Part shown: piece after piece, positions 31,582 through 36,681 of the stretch
Layout: each line of letters begins with the position of its first letter
Position numbering within the stretch: position 1 is the first letter of the stretch
DNA from: CAYLXC01 sp964387865
Lineage (GTDB): Bacteria > Patescibacteriota > Microgenomatia > Daviesbacterales > UBA10151
Reading direction: 5' to 3'
Assembly (NCBI GenBank): GCA_964387865.1
Contig: CAYLXC010000008.1
Coordinates: 1-36,681, forward strand
Length of the DNA: 36,681 bases
The notes under the pieces: generated by a model
What the model was told of the DNA's origin: nothing
Databases searched by the model: none
What the model saw: the letters and a program-made list of their open reading frames with translations, nothing else
Made by a program: the position numbers and the translations under genes

Positions 31582-33195
31582 TCACTTACTTGCCTCAATT
31601 GCTCCTTGTCTCGCAAGTTGATTTTGGGGATCCATTCTTAAGACCGTGTTAAAAACATCGAAAGCTTTCTGTTTTTCCCCCATACTTAAGTAAACTATAG
31701 CTAAATTATTATAAAGATTTATATTCTTAGGGTTAATTTGGATAGCTTTCTGAATATATTCCAAAGTTTTGTCATAGAGCTTTTGCTGAAAATAAATAGC
31801 TGCAATATTTTGGTTAGACTGCCAAAGATTTGGGTTATATTTTATTGCGTTTTGATAATTTTCCAAAGCTTTATCAACTTGTCCTAATTCCATATAAGTA
31901 TTTGCCAAGTTATGATAAGCATCCCCATAATTTGGTTTAAGCTCAATAGCTCTTTGAAATTCCTGCAAAGCTCTTTGTTTATCTCCCCATCTCCCGTAAA
32001 CATCCCCTAAGTTGTTATGGGTATTGGGGCTGGAAGGAGAAGTCTTTCCTGTTGCGATCCATAAATTATCCTCATTTTTCCAGTCAATATTTCTCATAAT
32101 AGTTCTTACAGATAATGGAATCACAAAAAGTATTAACAAAACATAAAGTAGCCACTTTAACTTTAATATCTTGCCTAGATTTTCAATCCCAAATCCAACT
32201 ACAACCAAAATTCCTAAAATGGGTAAATATAAATAGCGTTCTGCAACAATCCAATTTAGCCTAAAAGGGGTTAAGGTAGGAGAGAGGGCTATAAAGAAAA
32301 GAGAGGACCAGAAAAAGATAAATTTACTTGTCTTAAAACTTATTAATATCCCTATAAAGAAAAGAAGGGTGATTAACCCTCTTACGACAAGCTCAATATT
32401 TCCAAAAGCCAATTCTGAATGGTAGAGTGTTAAGGTCTTTGGAAAAAATATTAATTCAAAATAAGATGTAATGGCAATAGGTATAAGTATGAGTGGATTA
32501 TCGATCCCTCCTTCTTGGTAATGAAGAGATTGTAATGTGGTGGTCCGTTCCGGTAAAGCACTAAAAGCAACAAGTACATAAACAATGGTAATTATTACGA
32601 AGGGAATGGATTTTTTCCAGTTTTTTTTAAGATTTCCAAATGAAAATTCCCAAAGAGGAAAAAGTAGAAATAGGGATAATGGCATTTGAGGATGGGACAT
32701 GAAAGATAGAAGAAAGAAGATAGAAGAAAGAAGCAGGAATTGCCCCTTTTTTACAGATAGAATGTAAAACAAAAATGATAAGAGGAAGAAGAATGTGTAC
32801 TGAGGATACATTCCACCTGAAATCCAAACAACCGCTTCGGAAATGGCAGGGTGTATGGAAAATATAGCGGCAACAAAAATAGCAAGCTTTTTATTATATA
32901 AAAAATTAAATAAGGTGTATACTAAAAAAACTGATCCGATATGAAAAAGAAGATTTAATGATCTAAACATTATCTGATTTAGTCCCACAATATGGAAAAC
33001 TATCCAATATAGCAAAGGACGAATAAAACCAAAAGGATGGGCGGAAATATTTTTGAAATTTCCGATGTTTGGATTTTCAACTATTTCCGCAAGATCATCG
33101 GAGAGAAAGGCGTTATTTAGTGAATTGCCATAAGTTATTAGGATTAAAATTAGCAAAAGAAAATATATTAGCCAATGCTTTTTAAGTTGATCCAT
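31582..33195 (-). CDS. GT-C-type membrane protein with C-terminal TPR repeats (TMTC-like)
   Basis: 537 residues. The N-terminal ~370 residues hold about ten to eleven membrane helices and begin like PMT/TMTC glycosyltransferases: YGNSLNNAFLSDDLAEIVEN carries the DD acidic pair expected in the first lumenal/periplasmic loop, and FHIGSVFLVYTLF and FSIHPAISEAVVWISG (HP motif) are TMTC-like. The rest (from about residue 400) is four TPR repeats such as NTHNNLGDVYGRWGDKQRAL and DAYHNLANTYMELGQVDKAL. The architecture suggests a protein O-mannosyltransferase or similar that selects substrates with its TPRs. SD AAAGGA before ATG; starts directly after the nth stop (TAGATG). Confidence 0.85.
   Translation of the reverse strand: MDQLKKHWLIYFLLLILILITYGNSLNNAFLSDDLAEIVENPNIGNFKNISAHPFGFIRPLLYWIVFHIVGLNQIMFRSLNLLFHIGSVFLVYTLFNFLYNKKLAIFVAAIFSIHPAISEAVVWISGGMYPQYTFFFLLSFLFYILSVKKGQFLLLSSIFFLLSFMSHPQMPLSLFLLFPLWEFSFGNLKKNWKKSIPFVIITIVYVLVAFSALPERTTTLQSLHYQEGGIDNPLILIPIAITSYFELIFFPKTLTLYHSELAFGNIELVVRGLITLLFFIGILISFKTSKFIFFWSSLFFIALSPTLTPFRLNWIVAERYLYLPILGILVVVGFGIENLGKILKLKWLLYVLLILFVIPLSVRTIMRNIDWKNEDNLWIATGKTSPSSPNTHNNLGDVYGRWGDKQRALQEFQRAIELKPNYGDAYHNLANTYMELGQVDKALENYQNAIKYNPNLWQSNQNIAAIYFQQKLYDKTLEYIQKAIQINPKNINLYNNLAIVYLSMGEKQKAFDVFNTVLRMDPQNQLARQGAIEASK
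32701..32733. repeat. GAAAGATAGAAG simple-sequence tract
   Basis: Purine-rich imperfect tandem on plus, built from GAAAGATAGAA and GAAGATAGAA units, inside the GT-C/TPR gene, where it encodes part of a Leu/Ser/Phe membrane helix (LLSSIFFLLS). Confidence 0.8.
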
Positions 33196-33828
33196 CTAAT
33201 CCTTTCTATCAGGGCACAAATTACCTAATGGGCAATTTTTACATGTGTGGGGACGGGCAATACATATATCTCTTCCATGTTGAATAAGCATCAAAGGAAA
33301 ATTAATCCACTCATTTTTAGGTACGATTTCCATAAGATTTTTTTCAATTTTAACAGGGTCTTTTGTGGATGTTAACCCCAATTTATTGGCGAGTCTGATA
33401 ACATGAGTATCAACAACAATCCCTTCTGATTTGCCAAAAGCAGATCCCAATATAACATTTGCAGTTTTTCTGGCAACACCTGGCAATGAGTCTAAATCTT
33501 TCATATTTTCCGGAACCTTACCACCAAATTTTTCCACAAGCATTATGGCTGCAGCCTTGATAGTTTTGGCTTTATTATTGTGAAAATTGATTTTTTTTAT
33601 CAGTTTATTAATTTCGGAAATACCTTCTTCAGCCAAATCCTGCGGTTTCGGGTATTTTTTAAAGAGATTGGGGGTTGCTTTATTTACAGAAATATCTGTA
33701 GCTTGTGCAGACAAAATTGTAGCCACCAAAAGCTGATATGGATTTTCATAATTTAATGCAATTTTAGGATGTGGGTAAACTTTATATAAGCGCTTGATGA
33801 TTTCTTTAACTTTTTTCTCTTTTGTCAT
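33196..33828 (-). CDS. nth: Endonuclease III (DNA glycosylase/AP lyase)
   Basis: Removes oxidised pyrimidines. From the ATG at 33828 it is 210 residues: HhH motif LPGVARKTANVIL with catalytic Lys121, VVDTHVIRLANKLG with catalytic Asp140, and the [4Fe-4S] cysteines C189-x6-C196-x2-C199-x5-C205. The longer frame starting at TTG 33864 overlaps the promoter, so it is rejected. TTGACG, 17 bp, TAAGAT, 7 nt, ATG. Its TAG stop abuts the ATG of the GT-C/TPR gene. Confidence 0.95.
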   Translation of the reverse strand: MTKEKKVKEIIKRLYKVYPHPKIALNYENPYQLLVATILSAQATDISVNKATPNLFKKYPKPQDLAEEGISEINKLIKKINFHNNKAKTIKAAAIMLVEKFGGKVPENMKDLDSLPGVARKTANVILGSAFGKSEGIVVDTHVIRLANKLGLTSTKDPVKIEKNLMEIVPKNEWINFPLMLIQHGRDICIARPHTCKNCPLGNLCPDRKD

Positions 33829-33830
33829 AT

Positions 33831-33856
33831 AGAAGATCTTAGGAAATAGATCTTCT
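33831..33856. repeat. Perfect 9-bp inverted repeat over nth promoter
   Basis: AGAAGATCT (33831-33839) and AGATCTTCT (33848-33856), 8 nt apart, spanning the -10 and spacer of the nth promoter, so it could be an operator; as RNA it would mostly not be transcribed. Confidence 0.6.
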
Positions 33857-33864
33857 GACGTCAA
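33836..33864 (-). promoter_or_regulatory. nth promoter, leaderless type
   Basis: TTGACG (33859-33864), 17-bp spacer, TAAGAT (33836-33841), then 7 nt to the ATG at 33828. Confidence 0.7.
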
Positions 33865-33889
33865 CAGGTAAAAATAAGCCTAAACGTAA

Positions 33890-34579
33890 TTATCTTGGGA
33901 GTTTAAGTACTTGTCCAGGAAGGATAAGATCAGGATTTTGGATATTGTTTGCTTCTGCAATTTTTGGATAAGCTAAAATGTCACCATATGCTCTTGCAGC
34001 AATTGTTGATAGCCAATCACCTTCAACTACAGTGTAGCTATCACCTTCTATCTTTGATCCCCAAATTGTGGTATCAGCACCACCAACTCCAACATCTCCT
34101 GTTATATCAGGTTGGGGAGTTGGCTCCATTTGAGGAGATTCCTCTGGCTGGGTAGTTTCCTCAGGAGATGGGACAGCTGCCAAATCTTCTGCCGGTTTTG
34201 GTATTTCAAGAGTTTGTCCAACCTCTATTGCATCAACGTTTGTTAAACTGTTTGCATTTGCGATTTCAGGATATTTATAGCCGTCATTATAATACTTTTC
34301 AGCTATGGTAAATAATGTATCGCCTTCCTTGATTGTATATTTTCCCGGTAGACTTTCAGGAGAAACATCTCCCTCCTGTTCTACTTGTTGTGCAGGACCA
34401 ACTTCTTGACTGCCTTTATTAAAGTAATTGAAGATTAAAATTCCCACAACCAAAATTATCAAACCACCCAAAACCATACTCAATTTGGATTGGTTTGATT
34501 GTACATCACCACTTATTTTATCCAAATAAGATTCCTCTTGGGGTTCTATATCTTTTGTACTATATCTTCCTTTTGCCAT
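33890..34579 (-). CDS. Membrane-anchored protein with two LysM domains
   Basis: 229 residues: cytoplasmic N-terminus, one membrane helix (about residues 34-50), LysM 1 (GKYTIKEGDTLFTIAEKYY...VGQTLEIP, about 79-127), a Pro/Glu-rich linker (PSPEETTQPEESPQMEPTP), and LysM 2 at the very C-terminus (DSYTVVEGDWLSTIAARAYG...GQVLKLPR). LysM modules bind the GlcNAc-containing glycan of peptidoglycan, so this is probably a wall-anchoring or wall-sensing protein. No catalytic domain. Transcribed upstream of nth but 61 nt away with a separate promoter. Confidence 0.88.
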   Translation of the reverse strand: MAKGRYSTKDIEPQEESYLDKISGDVQSNQSKLSMVLGGLIILVVGILIFNYFNKGSQEVGPAQQVEQEGDVSPESLPGKYTIKEGDTLFTIAEKYYNDGYKYPEIANANSLTNVDAIEVGQTLEIPKPAEDLAAVPSPEETTQPEESPQMEPTPQPDITGDVGVGGADTTIWGSKIEGDSYTVVEGDWLSTIAARAYGDILAYPKIAEANNIQNPDLILPGQVLKLPR

Positions 34580-34594
34580 TTTCAGGTGGGCAGT

Positions 34595-34611
34595 CCCGAT
34601 TCAATCGGGAT
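34595..34611. repeat. TCCCGATT palindrome in LysM leader
   Basis: TCCCGATT and AATCGGGA around a single C, in the predicted 5' UTR of the LysM gene. Resembles the TCCCGAA palindrome in murE. Confidence 0.55.
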
Positions 34612-34634
34612 AGGAACAGCTTTCTACAATGCTC

Positions 34635-34663
34635 TTTTTAGCCTATATATTAATATTTGTCAA
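34635..34663 (-). promoter_or_regulatory. Promoter of LysM gene
   Basis: TTGACA (34658-34663), 17-bp spacer, TAAAAA (34635-34640), giving a leader of about 50 nt. The -35 lies in the 3' end of the DUF5615 gene. One of the few genes here with a normal-length leader. Confidence 0.5.
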
Positions 34664-34850
34664 GCCCCCAAATTTGGAAAAAGTCTTTATCATGAGTCAA
34701 AATGATTCTATTCTCTTTTGAAGCTAGGCTTATGATTTTAATATCAGAAGCTTTTGGGAAAACCTTTTTAACATCAATTACATCATGGCCAGCGTGGTGA
34801 AGAAATTTAATGACTACTTGAGCAACATTAACGTCTGCGATGAATTTCAT
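34650..34850 (-). CDS. DUF5615-type PIN-like protein, probable toxin (short)
   Basis: 66 residues: MKFIADVNVAQVVIKFL, AGHDVIDV, KASDIKIISLASKENRIILT and HDKDFF. The acidic residues Asp6, Asp36, Asp54 and Asp56 match the PIN-like DUF5615 pattern (MKFLxDxN...THDKDF). Family members as I know them usually run to about 110 residues with a further beta-alpha unit; this one stops about ten residues after HDKDF, so it may be truncated. Start overlaps the upstream DUF433 gene by 23 bp, as expected for a toxin-antitoxin pair. Confidence 0.8.
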   Translation of the reverse strand: MKFIADVNVAQVVIKFLHHAGHDVIDVKKVFPKASDIKIISLASKENRIILTHDKDFFQIWGLDKY

Positions 34851-35094
34851 GTAGAATTGCTTGTGGTTTATCTAATACCCGAGATGCGGATTTTTTGCTA
34901 CCGACCTGTTTTGCCGCATATTGGATTGCAGCTTGAATTTGCTCCATATTGAGGAATGGATATTCTCTTAGCATCTCTTTAATTTCCATTCCACCTGCTA
35001 AAAACTCTAATATAACCTCAACAGACATCCTTGTACCTGCAATTATTGGTTTACCACCTAATATTTCGGGATCTTGGGTGATCAAACTTTTCAT
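34828..35094 (-). CDS. DUF433 protein, probable antitoxin
   Basis: 88 residues: ITQDPEILGGKPIIAGTRMS followed by VEVILEFLAGGMEIKEMLREYP and LNMEQIQAAIQYAA is the DUF433 winged-HTH pattern, which typically pairs with a DUF5615 toxin and represses the operon. The C-terminal tail (RVLDKPQAILHEIHRRR) is extra and basic. It has TGG-TAAAAT ending 7 nt before the ATG and no SD. Confidence 0.87.
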   Translation of the reverse strand: MKSLITQDPEILGGKPIIAGTRMSVEVILEFLAGGMEIKEMLREYPFLNMEQIQAAIQYAAKQVGSKKSASRVLDKPQAILHEIHRRR

Positions 35095-35101
35095 ATACTT
35101 A

Positions 35102-35110
35102 ATTTTACCA
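35102..35110 (-). promoter_or_regulatory. Extended -10 promoter of DUF433/DUF5615 pair
   Basis: TGG-TAAAAT, ending 7 nt before the ATG at 35094. The 110-bp gap to hicA otherwise shows no gene. Confidence 0.5.
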
Positions 35111-35204
35111 TACTTTTAAAAAAATTGTGGGGTCAAAGGTAAAAACCTCGAACACCTATACCAGAGTTTAATATATCAGTACAAAACTTTGCAACAATTA
35201 AGAA

Positions 35205-35435
35205 TTACAATAATTTCTTAAAATCCTCCAGCGATAAATTGATAGGTTTTAAGATACCAATTAAAAGTGTACCTTTACGGATAACTTTATGATTTGGAAC
35301 TGTAACAAGCTGTTTTACTTCATCTTGCATTCTAGCTAATCTTATATGACTACCTCTTTGTCTTGAAACTATGAAACCAATTTTTTCTAACGCCTTAACA
35401 ACTTGTTTCCCACTGACCTGAGGAACATTTGACAT
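35205..35435 (-). CDS. hicA: HicA-type mRNA interferase toxin
   Basis: 76 residues: VSGKQVVKALEKIGFIVSRQ, RGSHIRLAR with the catalytic His (His30), VTVPNHKVIRKGTLLIGILK. This is the YcfA/HicA double-stranded RNA-binding-like fold; the His cleaves mRNA. It follows the antitoxin gene with no gap (TAAATG), so it is the downstream gene of the pair. Confidence 0.92.
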   Translation of the reverse strand: MSNVPQVSGKQVVKALEKIGFIVSRQRGSHIRLARMQDEVKQLVTVPNHKVIRKGTLLIGILKPINLSLEDFKKLL

Positions 35436-35675
35436 TTAAGAAGTTGCAACCTGGACAGGTACTATAAAACGATCCTTATGTAGTTTGCCTTCTTCTATCT
35501 TATCATCGTCGGCATCCTCTAAATAAAGCTCCATAGCCTCTTTAATGTTCCCCATAGCCTCTTCTAAGTTGTTCCCTTGAGAGGTACAACCTGGAAGATC
35601 AGGAATCCATACAGAGTAACCTCCATCCTCCTCTTTTTCAAAAACAGCATCATATTGCAAGATCTTTTGTCTCAT
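35436..35675 (-). CDS. hicB: HicB-type antitoxin
   Basis: 79 residues from the ATG at 35675: YDAVFEKEEDGGYSVWIPDL, PGCTSQGNNLEEAMGNIKEA and MELYLED, the RNase H-like HicB fold that neutralises HicA. The C-terminus is short (FIVPVQVATS), with no separate DNA-binding domain visible. The longer frame from TTG 35699 would translate the promoter and is rejected. TGA-TAAAAT ends 7 nt before the ATG. Confidence 0.9.
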   Translation of the reverse strand: MRQKILQYDAVFEKEEDGGYSVWIPDLPGCTSQGNNLEEAMGNIKEAMELYLEDADDDKIEEGKLHKDRFIVPVQVATS

Positions 35676-35682
35676 ATAATCA

Positions 35683-35691
35683 ATTTTATCA
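35683..35691 (-). promoter_or_regulatory. Extended -10 promoter of hicBA
   Basis: TGA-TAAAAT, then 7 nt to the ATG at 35675; no SD. Confidence 0.5.
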
Positions 35692-35718
35692 CAATTCAAA
35701 TAAATTTGCGGGTTTTAT

Positions 35719-35750
35719 CCGCCGTAGTCCGCTTCAGCAGACGAAGGCGG
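35719..35750. repeat. GC-rich CCGCC/GGCGG palindrome downstream of tRNA-Asp
   Basis: CCGCC (from 35720) pairs with GGCGG (near 35746-35750), enclosing GTAGTCCGCTTCAGCAGACGAA; minus strand reads GCCTTCGTCTGCTGAAGCGG. Starts at the 3' end of tRNA-Asp and shares the GCCTTCG core of the mraZ and rsmH elements. Could also fold as a tRNA-operon terminator, though no T-run follows directly. Confidence 0.55.
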
Positions 35751-35820
35751 GCCCGACCGGATTCGAACCGGCGATCTCCTCCGTGACAGGGAGGCGTGAT
35801 AACCGCTACACTACGAGCCC
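35748..35820 (-). tRNA. tRNA-Asp (GTC)
   Basis: Acceptor GGGCTCG/CGGGCCC, D arm GTGT...TCAC, anticodon stem CCTCC/GGAGG with loop CTGTCAC (anticodon GTC), T arm GCCGG-TTCGAAT-CCGGT, discriminator G. Its first ten bases overlap the stop end of the GIY-YIG frame. Confidence 0.93.
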
Positions 35821-36074
35821 AAATTAATAAACCTATCTGCTATTATTTTCTCAATAATTCTTCTACTCTTAAAGTTTTTCAATTTTCTTTCAACTCTTCT
35901 AGCCTCTAGGACTGAACTATAAATTTGCTTAAATACTAACTCATATGGTCGTGTGAAACTAATTGATTTAGTCTTACCATGGTTATGCTCAAACAATCTT
36001 CTCCGAAGATTATTTGTTGATCCAATGTAATATCTACCATTTACCAAAGATTTAAGTATATAAACTATTCCCAT
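35811..36074 (-). CDS. GIY-YIG endonuclease-domain protein
   Basis: 87 residues, essentially one GIY-YIG domain: VYILKSLVNGRYYIGSTNNL (the GIY...YIG pair, as VYI/YIG), then RRRLFEHNHGKTKSISFTRP and EARRVERKLKNFKSRR with the catalytic Glu region. This is the small YhbQ/UvrC-like single-domain type that nicks or cleaves DNA. AAAGGG lies before the ATG. The stop is inside the 5' end of tRNA-Asp, and a partial copy of the same tRNA lies 40 bp upstream of the start, so the gene may be part of an inserted element. Confidence 0.9.
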   Translation of the reverse strand: MGIVYILKSLVNGRYYIGSTNNLRRRLFEHNHGKTKSISFTRPYELVFKQIYSSVLEARRVERKLKNFKSRRIIEKIIADRFINLGS

Positions 36075-36113
36075 AACCCTTTGCGAATACTAAGTAGCAT
36101 AACATTGAATCGG

Positions 36114-36171
36114 CGAACCGGCGATCTGTCCGATGTACATCGGACCGTGATAACCGCTACACTACGAGCCC
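36114..36171 (-). pseudogene. Partial tRNA-Asp copy with replaced anticodon arm
   Basis: On the minus strand it matches tRNA-Asp exactly from the 5' end (GGGCTCG...TATCACG, 36146-36171) and again from AGATCGCCGGTTCG (36114-36127). The anticodon arm between them differs: a perfect palindrome GTCCGATGTACATCGGAC instead of the real 17-nt arm, giving a 6- or 8-nt loop. The 3' side of the T arm and the acceptor strand are missing. Not expected to work as a tRNA. Confidence 0.8.
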
Positions 36172-36237
36172 TCGTCGAAGCATGGCTATGATTTACGCAA
36201 ATTCTGATTTGCTTCAATCTACGCCGGCTTCTCCTCT

Positions 36238-36258
36238 CAAAATTCCTTCGGAATTTTG
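36238..36258. repeat. CAAAATTCC/GGAATTTTG hairpin
   Basis: Perfect 9-bp stem with TTC loop in the gap before the PolX gene; no T-run follows. A weaker GCAAAT/ATTTGC hairpin sits just upstream (36197-36212). No gene seen in 36172-36317. Confidence 0.55.
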
Positions 36259-36305
36259 TAGTAAGTATTGTACAGAAGACTCGTGTGGAATGCAATCGAA
36301 AGTGG

Positions 36306-36311
36306 TATATT
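36306..36311 (+). promoter_or_regulatory. -10 element just before PolX start
   Basis: TATATT ending exactly 6 nt before the ATG at 36318; no SD. Confidence 0.45.
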
Positions 36312-36317
36312 ATCATT

Positions 36318-36681
36318 ATGCGAACCTCTAATGCAGATGTTGCCAAACTCTTAAGAGAAATTGCTGCAGCTTATACAATCAAAAAAACAGGAAATATTTT
36401 TGAGATTCGTGCGTATGAAAATGCTGCTGATTCGATTGAGCATTTAACTTCCGAAGTGAAAGATTTATGGGATGAGGGTAAGCTTGATGAAGTTTCTGGT
36501 TTGGGCGAGAAACTGCGCGCATATTTAGACGAATTATTCAAAAAAGGCAAAGTTAAGCATTTTGAATCTGTCAAAAAGGGTATTCCAGGCATAGTTTTTG
36601 AACTTTTGGATATACCTGGCATAGGCCCTAAAACAGCCTCAAAAATTGCTGATCTTGGTGTAAAAAATATTGATGATTTAA
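36318..36681 (+). CDS. polX: DNA polymerase X family, N-terminal part (3' partial)
   Basis: 121 residues are visible before the window ends: MRTSNADVAKLLREIAAAYT, IFEIRAYENAADSIEHL and a HhH pair, SGLGEKLRAYLDELF and IPGIGPKTASKIADLG. This is the 8-kDa-like DNA-binding domain plus HhH of bacterial/archaeal family X polymerases, which usually also carry a palm domain and a C-terminal PHP 3'-5' exonuclease; those parts are off the edge. A leaderless-type -10 precedes the ATG. Confidence 0.85.
   Translation, partial: MRTSNADVAKLLREIAAAYTIKKTGNIFEIRAYENAADSIEHLTSEVKDLWDEGKLDEVSGLGEKLRAYLDELFKKGKVKHFESVKKGIPGIVFELLDIPGIGPKTASKIADLGVKNIDDL

Noticed and set aside
36238..36258. Rho-independent terminator
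   Set aside because: Strong hairpin but no T-run on either side and no gene ending next to it; kept only as a repeat.
36065..36346. 93-residue open frame on minus near the tRNA-Asp copy
   Set aside because: Arg-rich translation of a tRNA remnant and hairpins; no SD or homology.
1..36681. CRISPR array, rRNA, riboswitch
   Set aside because: No regularly spaced repeats, no rRNA-like stretches and no recognisable riboswitch core seen on reading; short dispersed palindromes explain the repeats.
1..36681. Alternative genetic code (TGA as Gly)
   Set aside because: TGA ends many genes exactly where the next begins (ATGA and TGATG overlaps), so it is a normal stop.

Overview
The window is a 36.7 kb, AT-rich, very gene-dense bacterial chromosome segment. 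It reads like a Candidate Phyla Radiation genome, most likely Microgenomates or a relative; that is inference from gene content, not a phylogeny. The supporting signs are many 1-4 nt gene overlaps, a eukaryote-like (type 2) isoleucyl-tRNA synthetase, shortened Mur enzymes, short GC-rich palindromes scattered through genes, and TGA used as an ordinary stop, which argues against the recoded CPR lineages.

Layout. 1-3.6 kb: the 3' part of a glycyl-tRNA synthetase gene, a membrane-anchored unknown protein, then a minus-strand operon of two tiny membrane proteins and an XRE regulator, and an orphan gene. 3.66-18.1 kb: a division and cell-wall (dcw) cluster in the order mraZ, rsmH, ftsL-like, class B PBP, murE-like, murB-like (truncated), murA, murF-like, mraY, ftsW, murG, ftsQ, ftsA, ftsZ. 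It is preceded by what looks like a four-repeat MraZ operator. No murC, murD or ddl is present. 18.2-18.9 kb: a REP-associated (RAYT/Y1) transposase bounded by inverted palindromic repeats, with a solo copy of the repeat at 2.9 kb. 19-24.3 kb: ileS, a second SEDS gene, rplU, rpmA, parB, with convergent lepB. 25-30.6 kb: tRNA-Val and a surface-polysaccharide block (flippase, methyltransferase, GT4 glycosyltransferase, O-antigen ligase-like protein, PIG-V-like mannosyltransferase). 30.6-34.6 kb: an Ig-like membrane protein, tRNA-Gly, tRNA-Thr, a GT-C/TPR protein, endonuclease III and a LysM protein. 34.6-36.7 kb: a DUF433/DUF5615 pair, HicAB, tRNA-Asp, a GIY-YIG gene, a broken tRNA-Asp copy and the start of a PolX gene.

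How it works together. The dcw block gives lipid II synthesis (MurA to MurG), septal polymerisation and crosslinking (FtsW plus the PBP) and the FtsQ/L-FtsA-FtsZ divisome. The polysaccharide block and the LysM, Ig-like and GT-C proteins suggest a built and glycosylated envelope. The most distinctive genome-wide signal is start-site architecture. About 17 genes have a -10 hexamer ending only 5-9 nt before the start codon, most often 6-7. Several of these have a -35 at a 16-17 bp spacing, which implies that leaderless mRNA is common here. Other points to check are an Asp at the MurA Cys115 position, a MurB lacking its C-terminal domain, and a GIY-YIG gene caught between a whole and a partial tRNA-Asp.
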